A stretch of DNA of 64,000 bases from Planctomycetota bacterium (GTDB lineage Bacteria > Planctomycetota > UBA1135 > UBA2386). A program made the position numbers and the translations under genes. The stretch covers positions 992,001 to 1,056,000 of the forward strand of contig JADJWQ010000006.1 in assembly GCA_016716265.1 (NCBI GenBank). Direction: 5' to 3'. Below, in pieces: positions 9,082 through 17,861 of the stretch. The notes beneath the pieces are model-generated. The model saw only the letters and a list, made by a program, of their open reading frames with translations. It did not search any database and was not told the origin of the DNA. How positions within the stretch are numbered: position 1 is the first letter of the stretch; every line of letters starts with the position of its first letter.

Positions 9082-10179
9082 TCAGTAGCCGAACGCGATG
9101 TCCTGGGCGTTGAGCGGCAGGTACAGCGGGCCGCCCGGACCGCTGTCGACGCGGAAGCCCTGCGTCGCGGCCGTGATGCCGGCGAGCCACTGGTAGCTCG
9201 GGATCGGCAGCGTCAGGTCGCCGGTCCCGGCGAGGGTGACCGGCGGCGCCGCCAGCGAGATCAACCACTCGCCCTGGAACAGCGCCGGCCCCGTGGCGGG
9301 GCCCGCGACGCCGAAGATCAGCACGGTCCCCAGCGTGTTCGCGTTGGTGTTGTACGAGGTCACCCAGCCGGTGCCGAGGATCGGCTTCGTGCGGCAGGAG
9401 AAGTCCGGCAGGTTGACTCCATTGCCATTGCGGAACCTGCACGCGGCGACATTCGGCGTCGGGATCTCGCCACCGAGTGCGTTGTATGTGCTCGCGCCCG
9501 GGACCACGATCCGGGCGAGCAGGACGCCGGTGGTGCTCCATTGCTCGTAGGTGCCCTGCGCCGTGCGGTCGTGGAGCCACAGCGTGCCGTCCGCCCGGTC
9601 GAGCGCGAGTGCCATGTTCTGCGTGTGGCCGGTGCTGAACGAGCCGAGCACGACGCCGGTCATCGTGTAGTTCGTGATCGTGTTCGTGCTGAACTGCGAC
9701 ACCCACAGCGAGTCGTTGCTCGGATCGTAGGTCAGCGAGCCGATGCTGCCGGCGCCGAACAGCCGCACCGGGTTGCCCCAGTTGCGATCGAAGCGGTAGA
9801 CGCCACCGACGCTGTCGATCGCGTAGTAGGAGCCACCGTCGGTCGTGCCGTCCCAGCAGCGCGACGGTCCGGTCGGATGCGTGAACCTCGCACCGAGGTC
9901 GTTGCCCAGTAGATCGTATTCGGCACCGATCTCGCCGGCGTTGGCGCCCATCGTCCGCACGGTGTCGGTCACCACGAGCGGATACTGGTAGCGGGCGGTA
10001 CCGGTCGCGACGGTCCAGCTCCGGATCAGCGCGCCGCCCTGCAACACGAGGAACGTCGATTGATCGCCGGCAACGAGGTAGTACTCGCTCACCTGCGCCA
10101 CAGCGGTCGGCTGGGAACCGAACAGTGCCGCGCCCAGGACCACGAGCGACGGCAGGATGCGCTTCTGGGTATCGGTCAT
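9082..10179 (-). CDS. Secreted beta-propeller-like protein
   Basis: 365 residues. The ATG at 10179 has GGAG 7 bases upstream and gives a signal peptide (KRILPSLVVLGAALFG, cleavage near VAQVSEYY). The middle has repeating segments of the type SGGVYRFDRNW, GSLTYDPSNDSLWVSQF and MALALDRADGTLWLHDR, as in NHL/SMP-30-like propellers. The last about 110 residues are a beta-rich domain ending LNAQDIAFGY. Such proteins are common in large secreted sets of planctomycetes; ligand and role are unknown. It is monocistronic, 112 bases after the regulator start and 127 bases from the methyltransferase stop. Confidence 0.72.
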   Translation of the reverse strand: MTDTQKRILPSLVVLGAALFGSQPTAVAQVSEYYLVAGDQSTFLVLQGGALIRSWTVATGTARYQYPLVVTDTVRTMGANAGEIGAEYDLLGNDLGARFTHPTGPSRCWDGTTDGGSYYAIDSVGGVYRFDRNWGNPVRLFGAGSIGSLTYDPSNDSLWVSQFSTNTITNYTMTGVVLGSFSTGHTQNMALALDRADGTLWLHDRTAQGTYEQWSTTGVLLARIVVPGASTYNALGGEIPTPNVAACRFRNGNGVNLPDFSCRTKPILGTGWVTSYNTNANTLGTVLIFGVAGPATGPALFQGEWLISLAAPPVTLAGTGDLTLPIPSYQWLAGITAATQGFRVDSGPGGPLYLPLNAQDIAFGY

Positions 10180-10306
10180 CGGAGAGCTCCGAGCGGGGAG
10201 AACGGACCATCGTCGACTCGAGCGCGGGCGCCGGCAATCCGCAAGCACCCTGAACCGAGGGCGTGCACCGGGACGCCGCGCGCTGCCCGGCGCGGCGCTG
10301 CCCACG

Positions 10307-11062
10307 TCACCGCGCCGACCGCCCGCGCGCCTCCGCCTCGCCGGTCATCGGCACGAAGCGCACCGGCAGCACCGCGCGCCTCACGATGCCTGCCGGCGTG
10401 CGTTCGAGCAGGATCAGGGTCTGATCCTCGTCGCCGACCGGCACGACCATCCGACCGCGGTCGGCGAGCTGGGCGAGCAGGGGGCCCGGCACGTGGTCGG
10501 GCGCCGCGGTCACGATGATCGCGTCGAATGGACCGGCCTCCGGCCAGCCGCGATAGCCGTCACCGATCCGAGCGTGCACGTTCACATAGCCGAGGTCCGC
10601 GAGGAGCTCGGCCGCGCGCTCGCCGAGCGACGGCACGATCTCGATCGTGTAGACGTCGCGCACGAGCTCCGCCAGGATCGCTGCCTGATAACCCGATCCG
10701 GTGCCGACCTCCAGCACGCGGTCCTGCGGGTCGAGCTCCAGGACCGCGGTCATCAGACCGACGATGTACGGCTGCGAGATCGTCTGGCCCTCGCCGATCG
10801 GCAGCGGTCGGTCGATGTAGGCGAGCTCCGCCAGCTCGTCCGGCACGAAGCGTTCGCGCGGCACCCTGCGCAGCGCGCGCAGCACGGCGGCATCGCGCAC
10901 GCCGCGCGCCGCGATCTGCGTGCTCACCATCTCCTCGCGCTCGGCGCTGCGGTCGGTGCCGCGCGCGGGCTCGGGGCGCGGACCGGCACCCTCGTCGCGC
11001 CGGTCGTCAGCATTGCAGCCGATCAGCATCGCGACCATCACGAGCGTCCTGGCCGGAACCAT
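10307..11062 (-). CDS. pcm: Lipoprotein-type protein-L-isoaspartate O-methyltransferase
   Basis: 251 residues. Repairs isoaspartyl residues using S-adenosylmethionine. Seen: the PCMT signatures RVPRERFVPDELAELAY and GQTISQPYIVGLMT, then SAM motif I VLEVGTGSGYQAA and the DAIIVTAAPDHVP segment. Length fits the family plus a leader. The N-terminus MVPARTLVMVAMLIGC is a lipoprotein signal with a lipobox LIGC (Cys16), followed by an acidic, low-complexity linker. The enzyme therefore seems to be membrane-anchored outside the cytoplasm, which is unusual because the co-substrate SAM is cytoplasmic. It lies 36 bases downstream of the FG-GAP gene and may be co-transcribed with it. Confidence 0.85.
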   Translation of the reverse strand: MVPARTLVMVAMLIGCNADDRRDEGAGPRPEPARGTDRSAEREEMVSTQIAARGVRDAAVLRALRRVPRERFVPDELAELAYIDRPLPIGEGQTISQPYIVGLMTAVLELDPQDRVLEVGTGSGYQAAILAELVRDVYTIEIVPSLGERAAELLADLGYVNVHARIGDGYRGWPEAGPFDAIIVTAAPDHVPGPLLAQLADRGRMVVPVGDEDQTLILLERTPAGIVRRAVLPVRFVPMTGEAEARGRSAR

Positions 11063-11098
11063 GGGGACACCATCCGGGCGGTCGGCGCGCGCGGCGGC

Positions 11099-13759
11099 TC
11101 AACGCCCGACGCGCACGCACACGGTGTTGGAGAATCGCGCTCGCTGCAGATCACGACGATGATACACGAGCGCCTGCGCGCACACCTGCACGCCGAGCAG
11201 CGCCGGATCGGCCGGGACCGGCACGTCGCACCGGGCGGTCCACGGCTGCGTCGAGCGCGGGAGCTCGGGGATCCAGAGCGCGGGATCGAGCCCGAAGCCG
11301 CCGAACGGAGGGATCTCGAGGGGCACCGCCGCCCGACCCGACGAGTACCACAGCCGGACCGGATTGCCGGTCGATCCGTAGCCGGGCTCGGCGGACACGT
11401 CGAGCACGTAGCGGCCACCGAGCCGTGGGACGGACGGCACGTGGAGCTGCTGATGGTGGTCGATCATCACGACCGGGCCCGCGGTGACGAAGTCGACGTC
11501 TCCGTCGCCGTCGAGATCGGCGACCTCGAGGTGGCCCTCGAGTCGATCGGCGCCGTCGACCCGCGAGCTCGTCCGCAGTACGAAGCCGCCGCTGGCCGTG
11601 CCGATCAGCACACCGAACTCGCCGAATCGCGCGCTCGCCACGCTCTCGAGCGCGTCGAGGATGCCGTCCGCGTCGATGTCGACGAGTACCAGCCCCGTCG
11701 TATCGGTCTCGCGCGACGGCAGGAGCCAGCTCGGTGCGTCGACGAAGCTGCCGTCGCCCTGATTGAGATAGAGGTGGTCGATGCCGTAGCCCGGTGCCGG
11801 CGGGACAGCCGTCCCGAGCAACAGATCGACGTCGCCATCCCGGTCGACGTCACCGGCGGCGAAATGCCGCACGGACTCCCCGATGGTCGGGAAGCGGCTC
11901 GGCGGAGCCGCGGTGAACGTCCCGCCCTGGTTGATCAGCAACGTCGCCGGGTAGATCCCCATGAACACGCGCGGCGAGCCGACGCACAGGTCGAGATCTC
12001 CGTCCGCGTCGACGTCGACGGCAAGGTCCGGCTCGCCGTCGAGCCCCGCCGGCAGCACGCCCGGCGCGGCGATCGAGAAGCTCCCGGTGCCGTCGTTCAG
12101 CAGGACCGTGTAGCTCGCGACGTAGTTCGGCCCGATGTCGGTCTGCACCAGGTCGATGTCGCCGTCCGTATCGAGATCGACGGGGAACAGATCGAGCGTC
12201 GGCCCGCTCGCCACGGGCAGGCGCCCGGCGGTCGCCTCCGCGAAACGGCCGGTTCCGTCGTTGAGCCACAGCCGGTTCTGGCCATCGACGGAGAACACAG
12301 CGTCCGGATCCCCATCGCGATCGACGTCGACCAGGCGGAATCCGCGGCTCGGTGCGCTGGCCACCTGGTCCGTGGCGAACCGCCCGTTGCCGTCATTGAC
12401 TCCGACCACGAACACGATGTCGTCGTTACGCACGCCGACGAGATCGACGTCCCCGTCTCCGTCGAGGTCGGCGAGCCGGAACGACGACGACCCGAGCAAC
12501 TCCGACGGCACGCGGTAGCGCGAGTCGTCGGTCAGACGCCCGGCCTCGTTGCGGCGGTACTCGCAGCGCCACCGCGTCAGGATCAACGCGTCGGGATCGC
12601 CGTCTGCGTCGAGGTCGCCAGCCAACGCGTCGCGCCCGTCCGTCGTCGGCGCCTCGAGACGGGCGGCGGTGGCGTCCTGGAACCAGCCGTGGCCATCGTT
12701 CTCGTAGACACGGTCGGCCGTGGGCACGGTCCAGCCACTCGGACCGTCGGCCGCCGTCACGGCGAGCAGATCCAGGTCGCCGTCCCCGTCGACGTCGCAC
12801 GGAACCAGCGAGCGGGTCGCGGGGTTCGCCGGCAGCCGCGACGAGACCGTCGCCACGAACGCGCCCTGGCCGTCGCCGAGCAGCAGCAGATCGCCACCCG
12901 GACGGGCGATCAACAGATCGGCATGTCCATCGCCGTCGACATCGGCGCAGCGCATGCTCGCCGCGTCGACGCCGGTCCAAACCGGCAACGCCGACGCGGT
13001 CACGTCCGTGAACCCGGCGGGTCCGTCGTTGCGATACAGAGACAGCCCCGGGCCCGGTGGGAGGCCCCCCGTGCCGCGCAGCATCGCGAGGTCCGGGTCG
13101 CCGTCGCCGTCGACGTCCAATGCACACGGCGACCAGGTGCGACTGCCGTCCTGCGGCATCGGAGCGCCGGACATCGTGAACGTACCGAGGCCGTCGTTCA
13201 CGTACAGCCGCTCCAGGCCCTGGCCGGTCGGATTCGGACCGCTGCAGACGAACAGATCGAGATCGCCATCGCCGTCGCTGTCGAGGAGCGCGAGTCCGGT
13301 CGCCCCCATGCGGTCGTCCACGGGCATCTGGGCGGCCGGTGCGGAAGTGAATCCACCGGCGCCGTCGCCGAGCCAGAGCGTCGTCTGCCCGCCGATGATC
13401 AGGATCACGGACTGCCCGACGATGACATCGACGTCGCCATCGGCGTCGACGTCGCCGATTGCGAGACTCGTGAGGTTGCCTCGGTTCGGCACCGGCGTTG
13501 CCGCAGCGGGTCCGAACGCGCCGAGGCCGTCGTTCCGCACGACGGTCAAGGTGGCGTCGACGCCGCTGCGCGACAGACCGAGGATCACGAGGTCCGCATC
13601 GCGGTCGCCGTCGACGTCCGCGAGCGCACTCGCGATCGGGATCGGCAACCCGAGCGGCAGCGTGTCGCCGGCTGTCTGCCGGAACTGTGATTGGGCGGCG
13701 ACACCGGGCAGCGAGCCGAGCGCCGCGAGCAGGACCGTCGACAGCAGTCGCTCGACCAT
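11099..13759 (-). CDS. Secreted FG-GAP/VCBS-repeat protein
   Basis: 886 residues. The ATG at 13759 has GAGGTGG upstream and gives the signal peptide MVERLLSTVLLAALGSLPGVAAQ. About fourteen repeats of the type D-x-D-x-D-G-D-x-D (DVDGDGDPDL, DLDADGDPDA, DVDRDGDVDL) run through residues 40-750, separated by about 45-55 residues with LWLNDGTGRF-like strands. They are calcium-binding FG-GAP/VCBS blades that would form one or two seven-bladed propellers. The C-terminal about 110 residues form a beta-sandwich like that of other secreted proteins here. Surface adhesion or a structural role is inferred. Confidence 0.87.
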   Translation of the reverse strand: MVERLLSTVLLAALGSLPGVAAQSQFRQTAGDTLPLGLPIPIASALADVDGDRDADLVILGLSRSGVDATLTVVRNDGLGAFGPAAATPVPNRGNLTSLAIGDVDADGDVDVIVGQSVILIIGGQTTLWLGDGAGGFTSAPAAQMPVDDRMGATGLALLDSDGDGDLDLFVCSGPNPTGQGLERLYVNDGLGTFTMSGAPMPQDGSRTWSPCALDVDGDGDPDLAMLRGTGGLPPGPGLSLYRNDGPAGFTDVTASALPVWTGVDAASMRCADVDGDGHADLLIARPGGDLLLLGDGQGAFVATVSSRLPANPATRSLVPCDVDGDGDLDLLAVTAADGPSGWTVPTADRVYENDGHGWFQDATAARLEAPTTDGRDALAGDLDADGDPDALILTRWRCEYRRNEAGRLTDDSRYRVPSELLGSSSFRLADLDGDGDVDLVGVRNDDIVFVVGVNDGNGRFATDQVASAPSRGFRLVDVDRDGDPDAVFSVDGQNRLWLNDGTGRFAEATAGRLPVASGPTLDLFPVDLDTDGDIDLVQTDIGPNYVASYTVLLNDGTGSFSIAAPGVLPAGLDGEPDLAVDVDADGDLDLCVGSPRVFMGIYPATLLINQGGTFTAAPPSRFPTIGESVRHFAAGDVDRDGDVDLLLGTAVPPAPGYGIDHLYLNQGDGSFVDAPSWLLPSRETDTTGLVLVDIDADGILDALESVASARFGEFGVLIGTASGGFVLRTSSRVDGADRLEGHLEVADLDGDGDVDFVTAGPVVMIDHHQQLHVPSVPRLGGRYVLDVSAEPGYGSTGNPVRLWYSSGRAAVPLEIPPFGGFGLDPALWIPELPRSTQPWTARCDVPVPADPALLGVQVCAQALVYHRRDLQRARFSNTVCVRVGR

Positions 13760-13784
13760 CGGGACCACCTCGGAGCGATCCCGG

Positions 13785-13790
13785 ATGGTA
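13785..13790 (-). promoter_or_regulatory. Possible -10 box of the FG-GAP gene
   Basis: On the minus strand TACCAT (a TAnnAT match) lies 25 bases before the start codon, which leaves room for a short leader with the GAGGTGG ribosome site. No good -35 partner was seen. Confidence 0.3.
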
Positions 13791-14009
13791 CCCGCGGCGG
13801 CTGCGACCCTCGATCGCGGGAACTCCCGACGGCAGAGCGGCCGGGTCCGAGGGCTGCGGGTCGGGCGTGCCGACGGTGCCGTACGAACGGCCGTTGCGAG
13901 CGCTACCGACCCGCTGCCACCGCCGAAGCCGGCCCAGGCAGCGCTGACGACCCCGGCAGTCGGGCTCTCGTTCGGGCGCGCGGCAGCGTGGGAGCGGCCG
14001 CGACACCGC

Positions 14010-15083
14010 TCACGTCGCGCGCCGCCGCGCACGCCGGGCGGCGGCGCGGAGCTGCAGCGGATACCACAGCACGCTCACCAGCGCGAAGCCGGCCGCGAAG
14101 CCGATCCCGCCCGGCCGGCCAGCGACGCTCCAGACCGCGATCAAGCCCATGATCGACGCCAGCGTGACGACGACCAGGAACAGCAGGAACGAGCGCTCGC
14201 GGGGATCGAAGCGCCACGGCGTGTCCGGCTCGCTGCGGAGCGCCGCGAGGCGCTCGGAATGCTCGGCCAGGGCGACGCGCAGCCGCACGACGATCCGCGC
14301 CGACAGCCCCAGCGACACGAAGGTGATCGCGGCGAGCGCCACCGCCGCGACCCGCTGCACCGTGTCGAGGTCGGGCGCCCGCAGCGCTGCTGTCGCGGCC
14401 GGCGACAGGTTGCCGAGATTGGAGATCGCGTCGATCGCTCCGGCGAACAGCGCCGCAGCCATCGTCACGACGACGGACACGTCTGCATTGGTCGCGTCGA
14501 GCGACTTGCGCGCGTGCTCCTCCTGCAGCCCGGCCGGCACCGGGCCGCTCTGCCAGCTCGCGTCGAGCTTGCGACACAGCCGATTGGCACGCGCGTGCTG
14601 GACGCGCAGCCAGCCGAGCAGGCCGACCACGAGCGCGAGGCCGACTCCCGCCCCGAACCACGGCCGGCCGACCGCGGCGCCGCAGAGCACGGCGCCGCCC
14701 GCTGCCGACAATGCGGTCAGCCCCAGGAAGTTCGTGGTCACGCCGAGCCAGTTCAGCCCGCGCAGCTCGAGCACGCCGCTGCGGACCTTCGCCATCTTCG
14801 TGCCGTTGACGACCAGCCCGAAATGGCAGCGCGTCAGGATCGCGCTGGTCCAGACTCCGCCCACCGCCAGCACGATGCCGAGGATCCACGGCAGCTCGAG
14901 CGACAGCCAGGCGACCGCCCGCACGTCGGACGGCGCACACAGCGCATTGACCAGCGCGACCGCGCTCGCCGGCACCAGTACGTGGACGACGACGATCATC
15001 AATCGCCGCACGTCGACGTTCGACTCGATCTCGTGCAGGGCCGCCTCGAAGTCCTGCGCCACGGGCGTCGTGCTGTCGCTCAT
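14010..15083 (-). CDS. Polytopic membrane protein of unknown function
   Basis: 357 residues. The ATG at 15083 overlaps the Nudix stop codon by 4 bases, so translation is probably coupled. About six to eight hydrophobic segments are visible: LMIVVVHVLVPASAVALVNA, LELPWILGIVLAVGGVW, a stretch around FLGLTALSAAGGAVLCGAAV, VGLALVVGLLGWL, VVTMAAALFAGAI, VAAVALAAITFVSLGL, LLFLVVVTLASIMGLIAVW and FAAGFALVSVLWYPL. The ends are charged (C-terminus RRARRRAT). No family recognised. Followed by 250 bases with no gene. Confidence 0.7.
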   Translation of the reverse strand: MSDSTTPVAQDFEAALHEIESNVDVRRLMIVVVHVLVPASAVALVNALCAPSDVRAVAWLSLELPWILGIVLAVGGVWTSAILTRCHFGLVVNGTKMAKVRSGVLELRGLNWLGVTTNFLGLTALSAAGGAVLCGAAVGRPWFGAGVGLALVVGLLGWLRVQHARANRLCRKLDASWQSGPVPAGLQEEHARKSLDATNADVSVVVTMAAALFAGAIDAISNLGNLSPAATAALRAPDLDTVQRVAAVALAAITFVSLGLSARIVVRLRVALAEHSERLAALRSEPDTPWRFDPRERSFLLFLVVVTLASIMGLIAVWSVAGRPGGIGFAAGFALVSVLWYPLQLRAAARRARRRAT

Positions 15084-15718
15084 CGGGTCTTCCGGCTCCG
15101 GTAGACGATCTCGCGCCCGCGGCGCGCCCCGGTCGCGACGATGCCCGGCATCGCACGCGTGCGCCGCGCGAACGCGCGCGGCTCGGGCTCCTCGCCGAGC
15201 ACCGCCGCATGCAGCGCGCGCAGCTCGGCCAGCGTGAAGTCGCGGCCGAGCATCGCGGCGAGCCCGTCGCCGCAACGCGCGTGCAGCGCGAGCGCGTCGA
15301 GCGCGGTGCGCAGCACCAGCGCGTGGTCGAAGGCGAGCCTCGGCGGGCGCCGCAGCGGGCACCAGCGCGCGGTCCGCGCGTCGTCGCCGGCGCGCGGCGC
15401 GGGCAGCTCGCCGACGTGCACCGCCGCGAACGCGACCGTTACGGTCCGCCCGCGCGGGTCGCGGTCGACGGCGCCGAACGCGCCGACCTGCAGCAGCCGG
15501 CCGACGCCGAGCCCGGTCTCCTCGGCGAGCTCGCGGCGCGCTGCCGCCTCGAGGTCCTCGTCGGGGTCGAGGAACCCGCCGGGCAGCGCGAACGCGCCCG
15601 CGAACGGCTCGGCGGCGCGCTGGATGAGCAGCACGCGCGCCGGCGCGGGCATCGGCACGCCGAGCACGACGAGATCGACCGTCACGTTCGGGCGCGGGTA
15701 AGGATAGGTGAACGACAT
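15080..15718 (-). CDS. Nudix hydrolase with C-terminal winged-helix-like region
   Basis: 212 residues. The Nudix box is intact: G-x5-E-x7-REL-x-EET-G at about residues 47-69, followed by a typical core. The Nudix box coordinates the metal used to cleave nucleoside diphosphate-x bonds. The C-terminal about 65 residues (FTLAELRALHAAVLGEE, then FARRTRAMPGI) match the extra winged-helix segment of NrtR/ADP-ribose-type Nudix proteins, so it could be an ADP-ribose pyrophosphatase or an NAD-related regulator. It is divergent from the injection-system operon (214 bases apart). Confidence 0.8.
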   Translation of the reverse strand: MSFTYPYPRPNVTVDLVVLGVPMPAPARVLLIQRAAEPFAGAFALPGGFLDPDEDLEAAARRELAEETGLGVGRLLQVGAFGAVDRDPRGRTVTVAFAAVHVGELPAPRAGDDARTARWCPLRRPPRLAFDHALVLRTALDALALHARCGDGLAAMLGRDFTLAELRALHAAVLGEEPEPRAFARRTRAMPGIVATGARRGREIVYRSRKTR

Positions 15719-15821
15719 GGCGGAGCGCGCAGGCGCGCGCAGAGCCTACCCCGCGCCCGGCCCGCGGAGCGAGCCTGCGCCGCGTGGATCGGGGCGTCCC
15801 GGAGCGGCCCATGGGGGCGGG

Positions 15822-15827
15822 TTGACA
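15822..15827 (+). promoter_or_regulatory. Possible -35 element of the injection-system operon
   Basis: A perfect TTGACA occurs about 105 bases upstream of the first gene of the contractile injection operon, in the divergent gap. The matching -10 position (about 15845-15850, GAAGGT) is poor, so the site is tentative; an activator or another sigma factor might be needed. Confidence 0.35.
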
Positions 15828-15932
15828 GCATCGACGGGCGCATCGAAGGTGCGGGTGCCTTGCGCGCTCGACCCGCGTCCGCGGGTTCGCTCGTCCGCTC
15901 AGCTCGGCCCGCTCCACCGCGAAGGAACCCCG

Positions 15933-16640
15933 ATGACGACGTCGGACGACGGTCTCGATGCGACCACGCGCGCGGTCCGCGACGCGGTCGCCGCGGCGTG
16001 CGGAGCGCCGGTGCACCTCGCGCCGACCGATGCGGACGGCGCCCACGTGTGGCTCGTCGAGCTGCGCCGCGCCGGCGCGGCGCGCGGCGTCGCGCAGGAC
16101 GAGCTGCGCTTCGCGGCCCGCTACGTCGTGTCGTTCACGCGGAGCGACGACCCGCTCGACGCGCACGCGCGACTGGGCCGCATCGTCGCGGCGCTCGCCG
16201 ATCACGCGGACTGGGCGCTCGACACCGACGGCATCGACACCGAGCTGTGGCGCGCGGTCGGGGTCCCGCCACGGCCGGCGATCGCGGTGCTCGCACCCTG
16301 GCGCGTCGAGCGCCGCAAGGCGGTCGGCCCGCCGGCCCTCCGTCTCGGCGTGGAGGTCGAGGGCATCACGTCGCTGCGCGGCGCCGTCGTCGGGATCGCG
16401 CGCGGTGACGGCGACACGGCGCTGCGCGCGCCATTGGCGGGGGCCTCGGTGCGCGCACCGGCGCTCGGCCGCTCGGCCATCACCGGGCGCGACGGCACGT
16501 TCGTGCTCGACGGCATACGTGCCACGGGTGACATCACGCTGCACGTCGCAGCACGAGGAAGACAGCGGACGGTGCGCCTCGATCCCGCCGCCGCACAGCC
16601 CCTGGAGATCGAGATCGACATGGACGGAGCGACGCGCTGA
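15933..16640 (+). CDS. CIS tail-terminator-like protein (DUF4255/Pvc16-like) with carboxypeptidase-regulatory-like domain
   Basis: 235 residues. The ATG at 15933 has AAGGA 7 bases upstream. Residues 1-110 follow the DUF4255 pattern of Pvc16/Afp16 tail terminators (TRAVRDAVAAAC, YVVSFTRSDDPLDAHARLGR, WALDTDGIDTELWRA). Residues 150-230 form a carboxypeptidase-regulatory-like beta-sandwich (PLAGASVRAPALGRSAITGRDGTFVLDG). Expected role: capping the sheath-tube polymer and fixing its length. First gene of the operon; its stop overlaps the sheath ATG by one base (TGATG). The family call rests on pattern and position rather than on a strict motif. Confidence 0.7.
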   Translation: MTTSDDGLDATTRAVRDAVAAACGAPVHLAPTDADGAHVWLVELRRAGAARGVAQDELRFAARYVVSFTRSDDPLDAHARLGRIVAALADHADWALDTDGIDTELWRAVGVPPRPAIAVLAPWRVERRKAVGPPALRLGVEVEGITSLRGAVVGIARGDGDTALRAPLAGASVRAPALGRSAITGRDGTFVLDGIRATGDITLHVAARGRQRTVRLDPAAAQPLEIEIDMDGATR

Positions 16641-17827
16641 TGGAGAAGACGGCCCCCGGTGTCTACATCGAATACAAGGAGTCGGGCGCCCGCCCGATCC
16701 GCGCCGTCGGCACGAGCCGCACCGCGTTCCTCGGCGTCGCGCCGCAGGCGCGGGCGAAAGTGCTGCAGCCGACCGCGATCACCAACCACCGGCAGTTCCT
16801 CGACGCGTTCGTCGGCGACGCGAAGAAGTCGACCGATCTGTCGCGCGGCGTGCACGGCTTCTTCCTGAACGGCGGTGGCCGCTGCGTGGTCGTCAACATC
16901 GGCCAGGCCGCCGACCTGACGAAGGGCCTCGAGCTGCTGCGCGCGATCGACGACGTGCAGATCGTCGCGGCGCCCGGGATGACGGACTTCGACGACTACG
17001 AGGCGCTCTACGCCCACTGTGCGGAGATGGGCGACCGCATCGCCGTGCTCGACGCACCGGAGACGGTCGACGACCTCGCCCGGCTCACGCGCCCGGGCAG
17101 CGGAGGGGGTGGCGGCGGCGCGGGCGGCGGCGCGGGGGGTGGCACCGCGGCGGCCGACAAGCGCGGCCTCGGTCCGACGCGCGACGACAAGGGCCACGCC
17201 GCCTTCTACTACCCGTGGCTGGAGATCAAGGACCCGCTCGACGGCAGCAAGGTGATGGCGCCACCGTCCGGCCACGTCGCCGGCATCTTCGCGCGCACCG
17301 ATGCGACGCGCGGCGTGCACAAGGCGCCCGCCAACGAGCCGGTGCGCGGTGCGACCGGGCTCGCACGGGCGATCGACAACCAGCAGCAGCGCGACCTGAA
17401 CGAGAACGGCGTCAACGTCATCCGCTACTTCGCGGACCGCGGCATCCTCGTGTGGGGTGCCCGCACCGTGGCACCGTCGTCGAGCCCGTATTGCTACGTG
17501 CCGGTGCGCCGACTCGTGACGATGATCGCCGAGTCGATCGCGCGCAACACGCGCTGGATCGTGTTCGAGCCCAATGACGAACGGCTCTGGAAGCTGATCC
17601 GCCGCGACGTCACGGCGTTCCTCACGAGCGTGTGGCGCGACGGCGCACTGCAGGGTGCCACCGCCGACCAGGCCTTCTACGTGAAGTGCGACGACGAGAC
17701 CAATCCGCAGGAAGGCATCGACCGCGGCGAGGTCGTCGTGCAGGTCGGCCTCGCGCCGATCAAGCCGGCCGAGTTCGTGATCTTCCAGATCAGCCAGGAC
17801 GCCGCCGGCAGGACCCTCGAGAGCTGA
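16640..17827 (+). CDS. Contractile injection system sheath protein
   Basis: 395 residues. Clear tail-sheath features: N-terminal TAPGVYIEYKESGARPI, then SRTAFLGVAP; the conserved ENGVNVIRYFADRGILVWGARTV core; and a C-terminal handshake region ending KPAEFVIFQISQ. The sheath polymerises around the tube and contracts to drive it into a target. A Gly-rich linker (about residues 153-169) sits where an outer surface domain is often inserted. Only one sheath gene is present, whereas Photorhabdus PVC/Afp clusters have three. One-base overlap with the preceding gene, 34-base gap to the tube gene. Confidence 0.95.
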   Translation: MEKTAPGVYIEYKESGARPIRAVGTSRTAFLGVAPQARAKVLQPTAITNHRQFLDAFVGDAKKSTDLSRGVHGFFLNGGGRCVVVNIGQAADLTKGLELLRAIDDVQIVAAPGMTDFDDYEALYAHCAEMGDRIAVLDAPETVDDLARLTRPGSGGGGGGAGGGAGGGTAAADKRGLGPTRDDKGHAAFYYPWLEIKDPLDGSKVMAPPSGHVAGIFARTDATRGVHKAPANEPVRGATGLARAIDNQQQRDLNENGVNVIRYFADRGILVWGARTVAPSSSPYCYVPVRRLVTMIAESIARNTRWIVFEPNDERLWKLIRRDVTAFLTSVWRDGALQGATADQAFYVKCDDETNPQEGIDRGEVVVQVGLAPIKPAEFVIFQISQDAAGRTLES

Positions 17828-17861
17828 CGCGTAGCCCGCCCCTATCTCCCGGGACACGACC

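Noticed and set aside
10157..13690. Plus-strand open frame of about 1,180 codons opposite the FG-GAP gene
   Set aside because: The repeated VDV/IDV pattern is the antisense reading of the D-x-D-x-D-G-D repeats. It has no start signal or composition of a real protein.
11099..13759. Repeating DNA pattern that could suggest a CRISPR or satellite array
   Set aside because: The repeats are imperfect, spaced by coding sequence and fully explained by the FG-GAP calcium-binding protein repeats.
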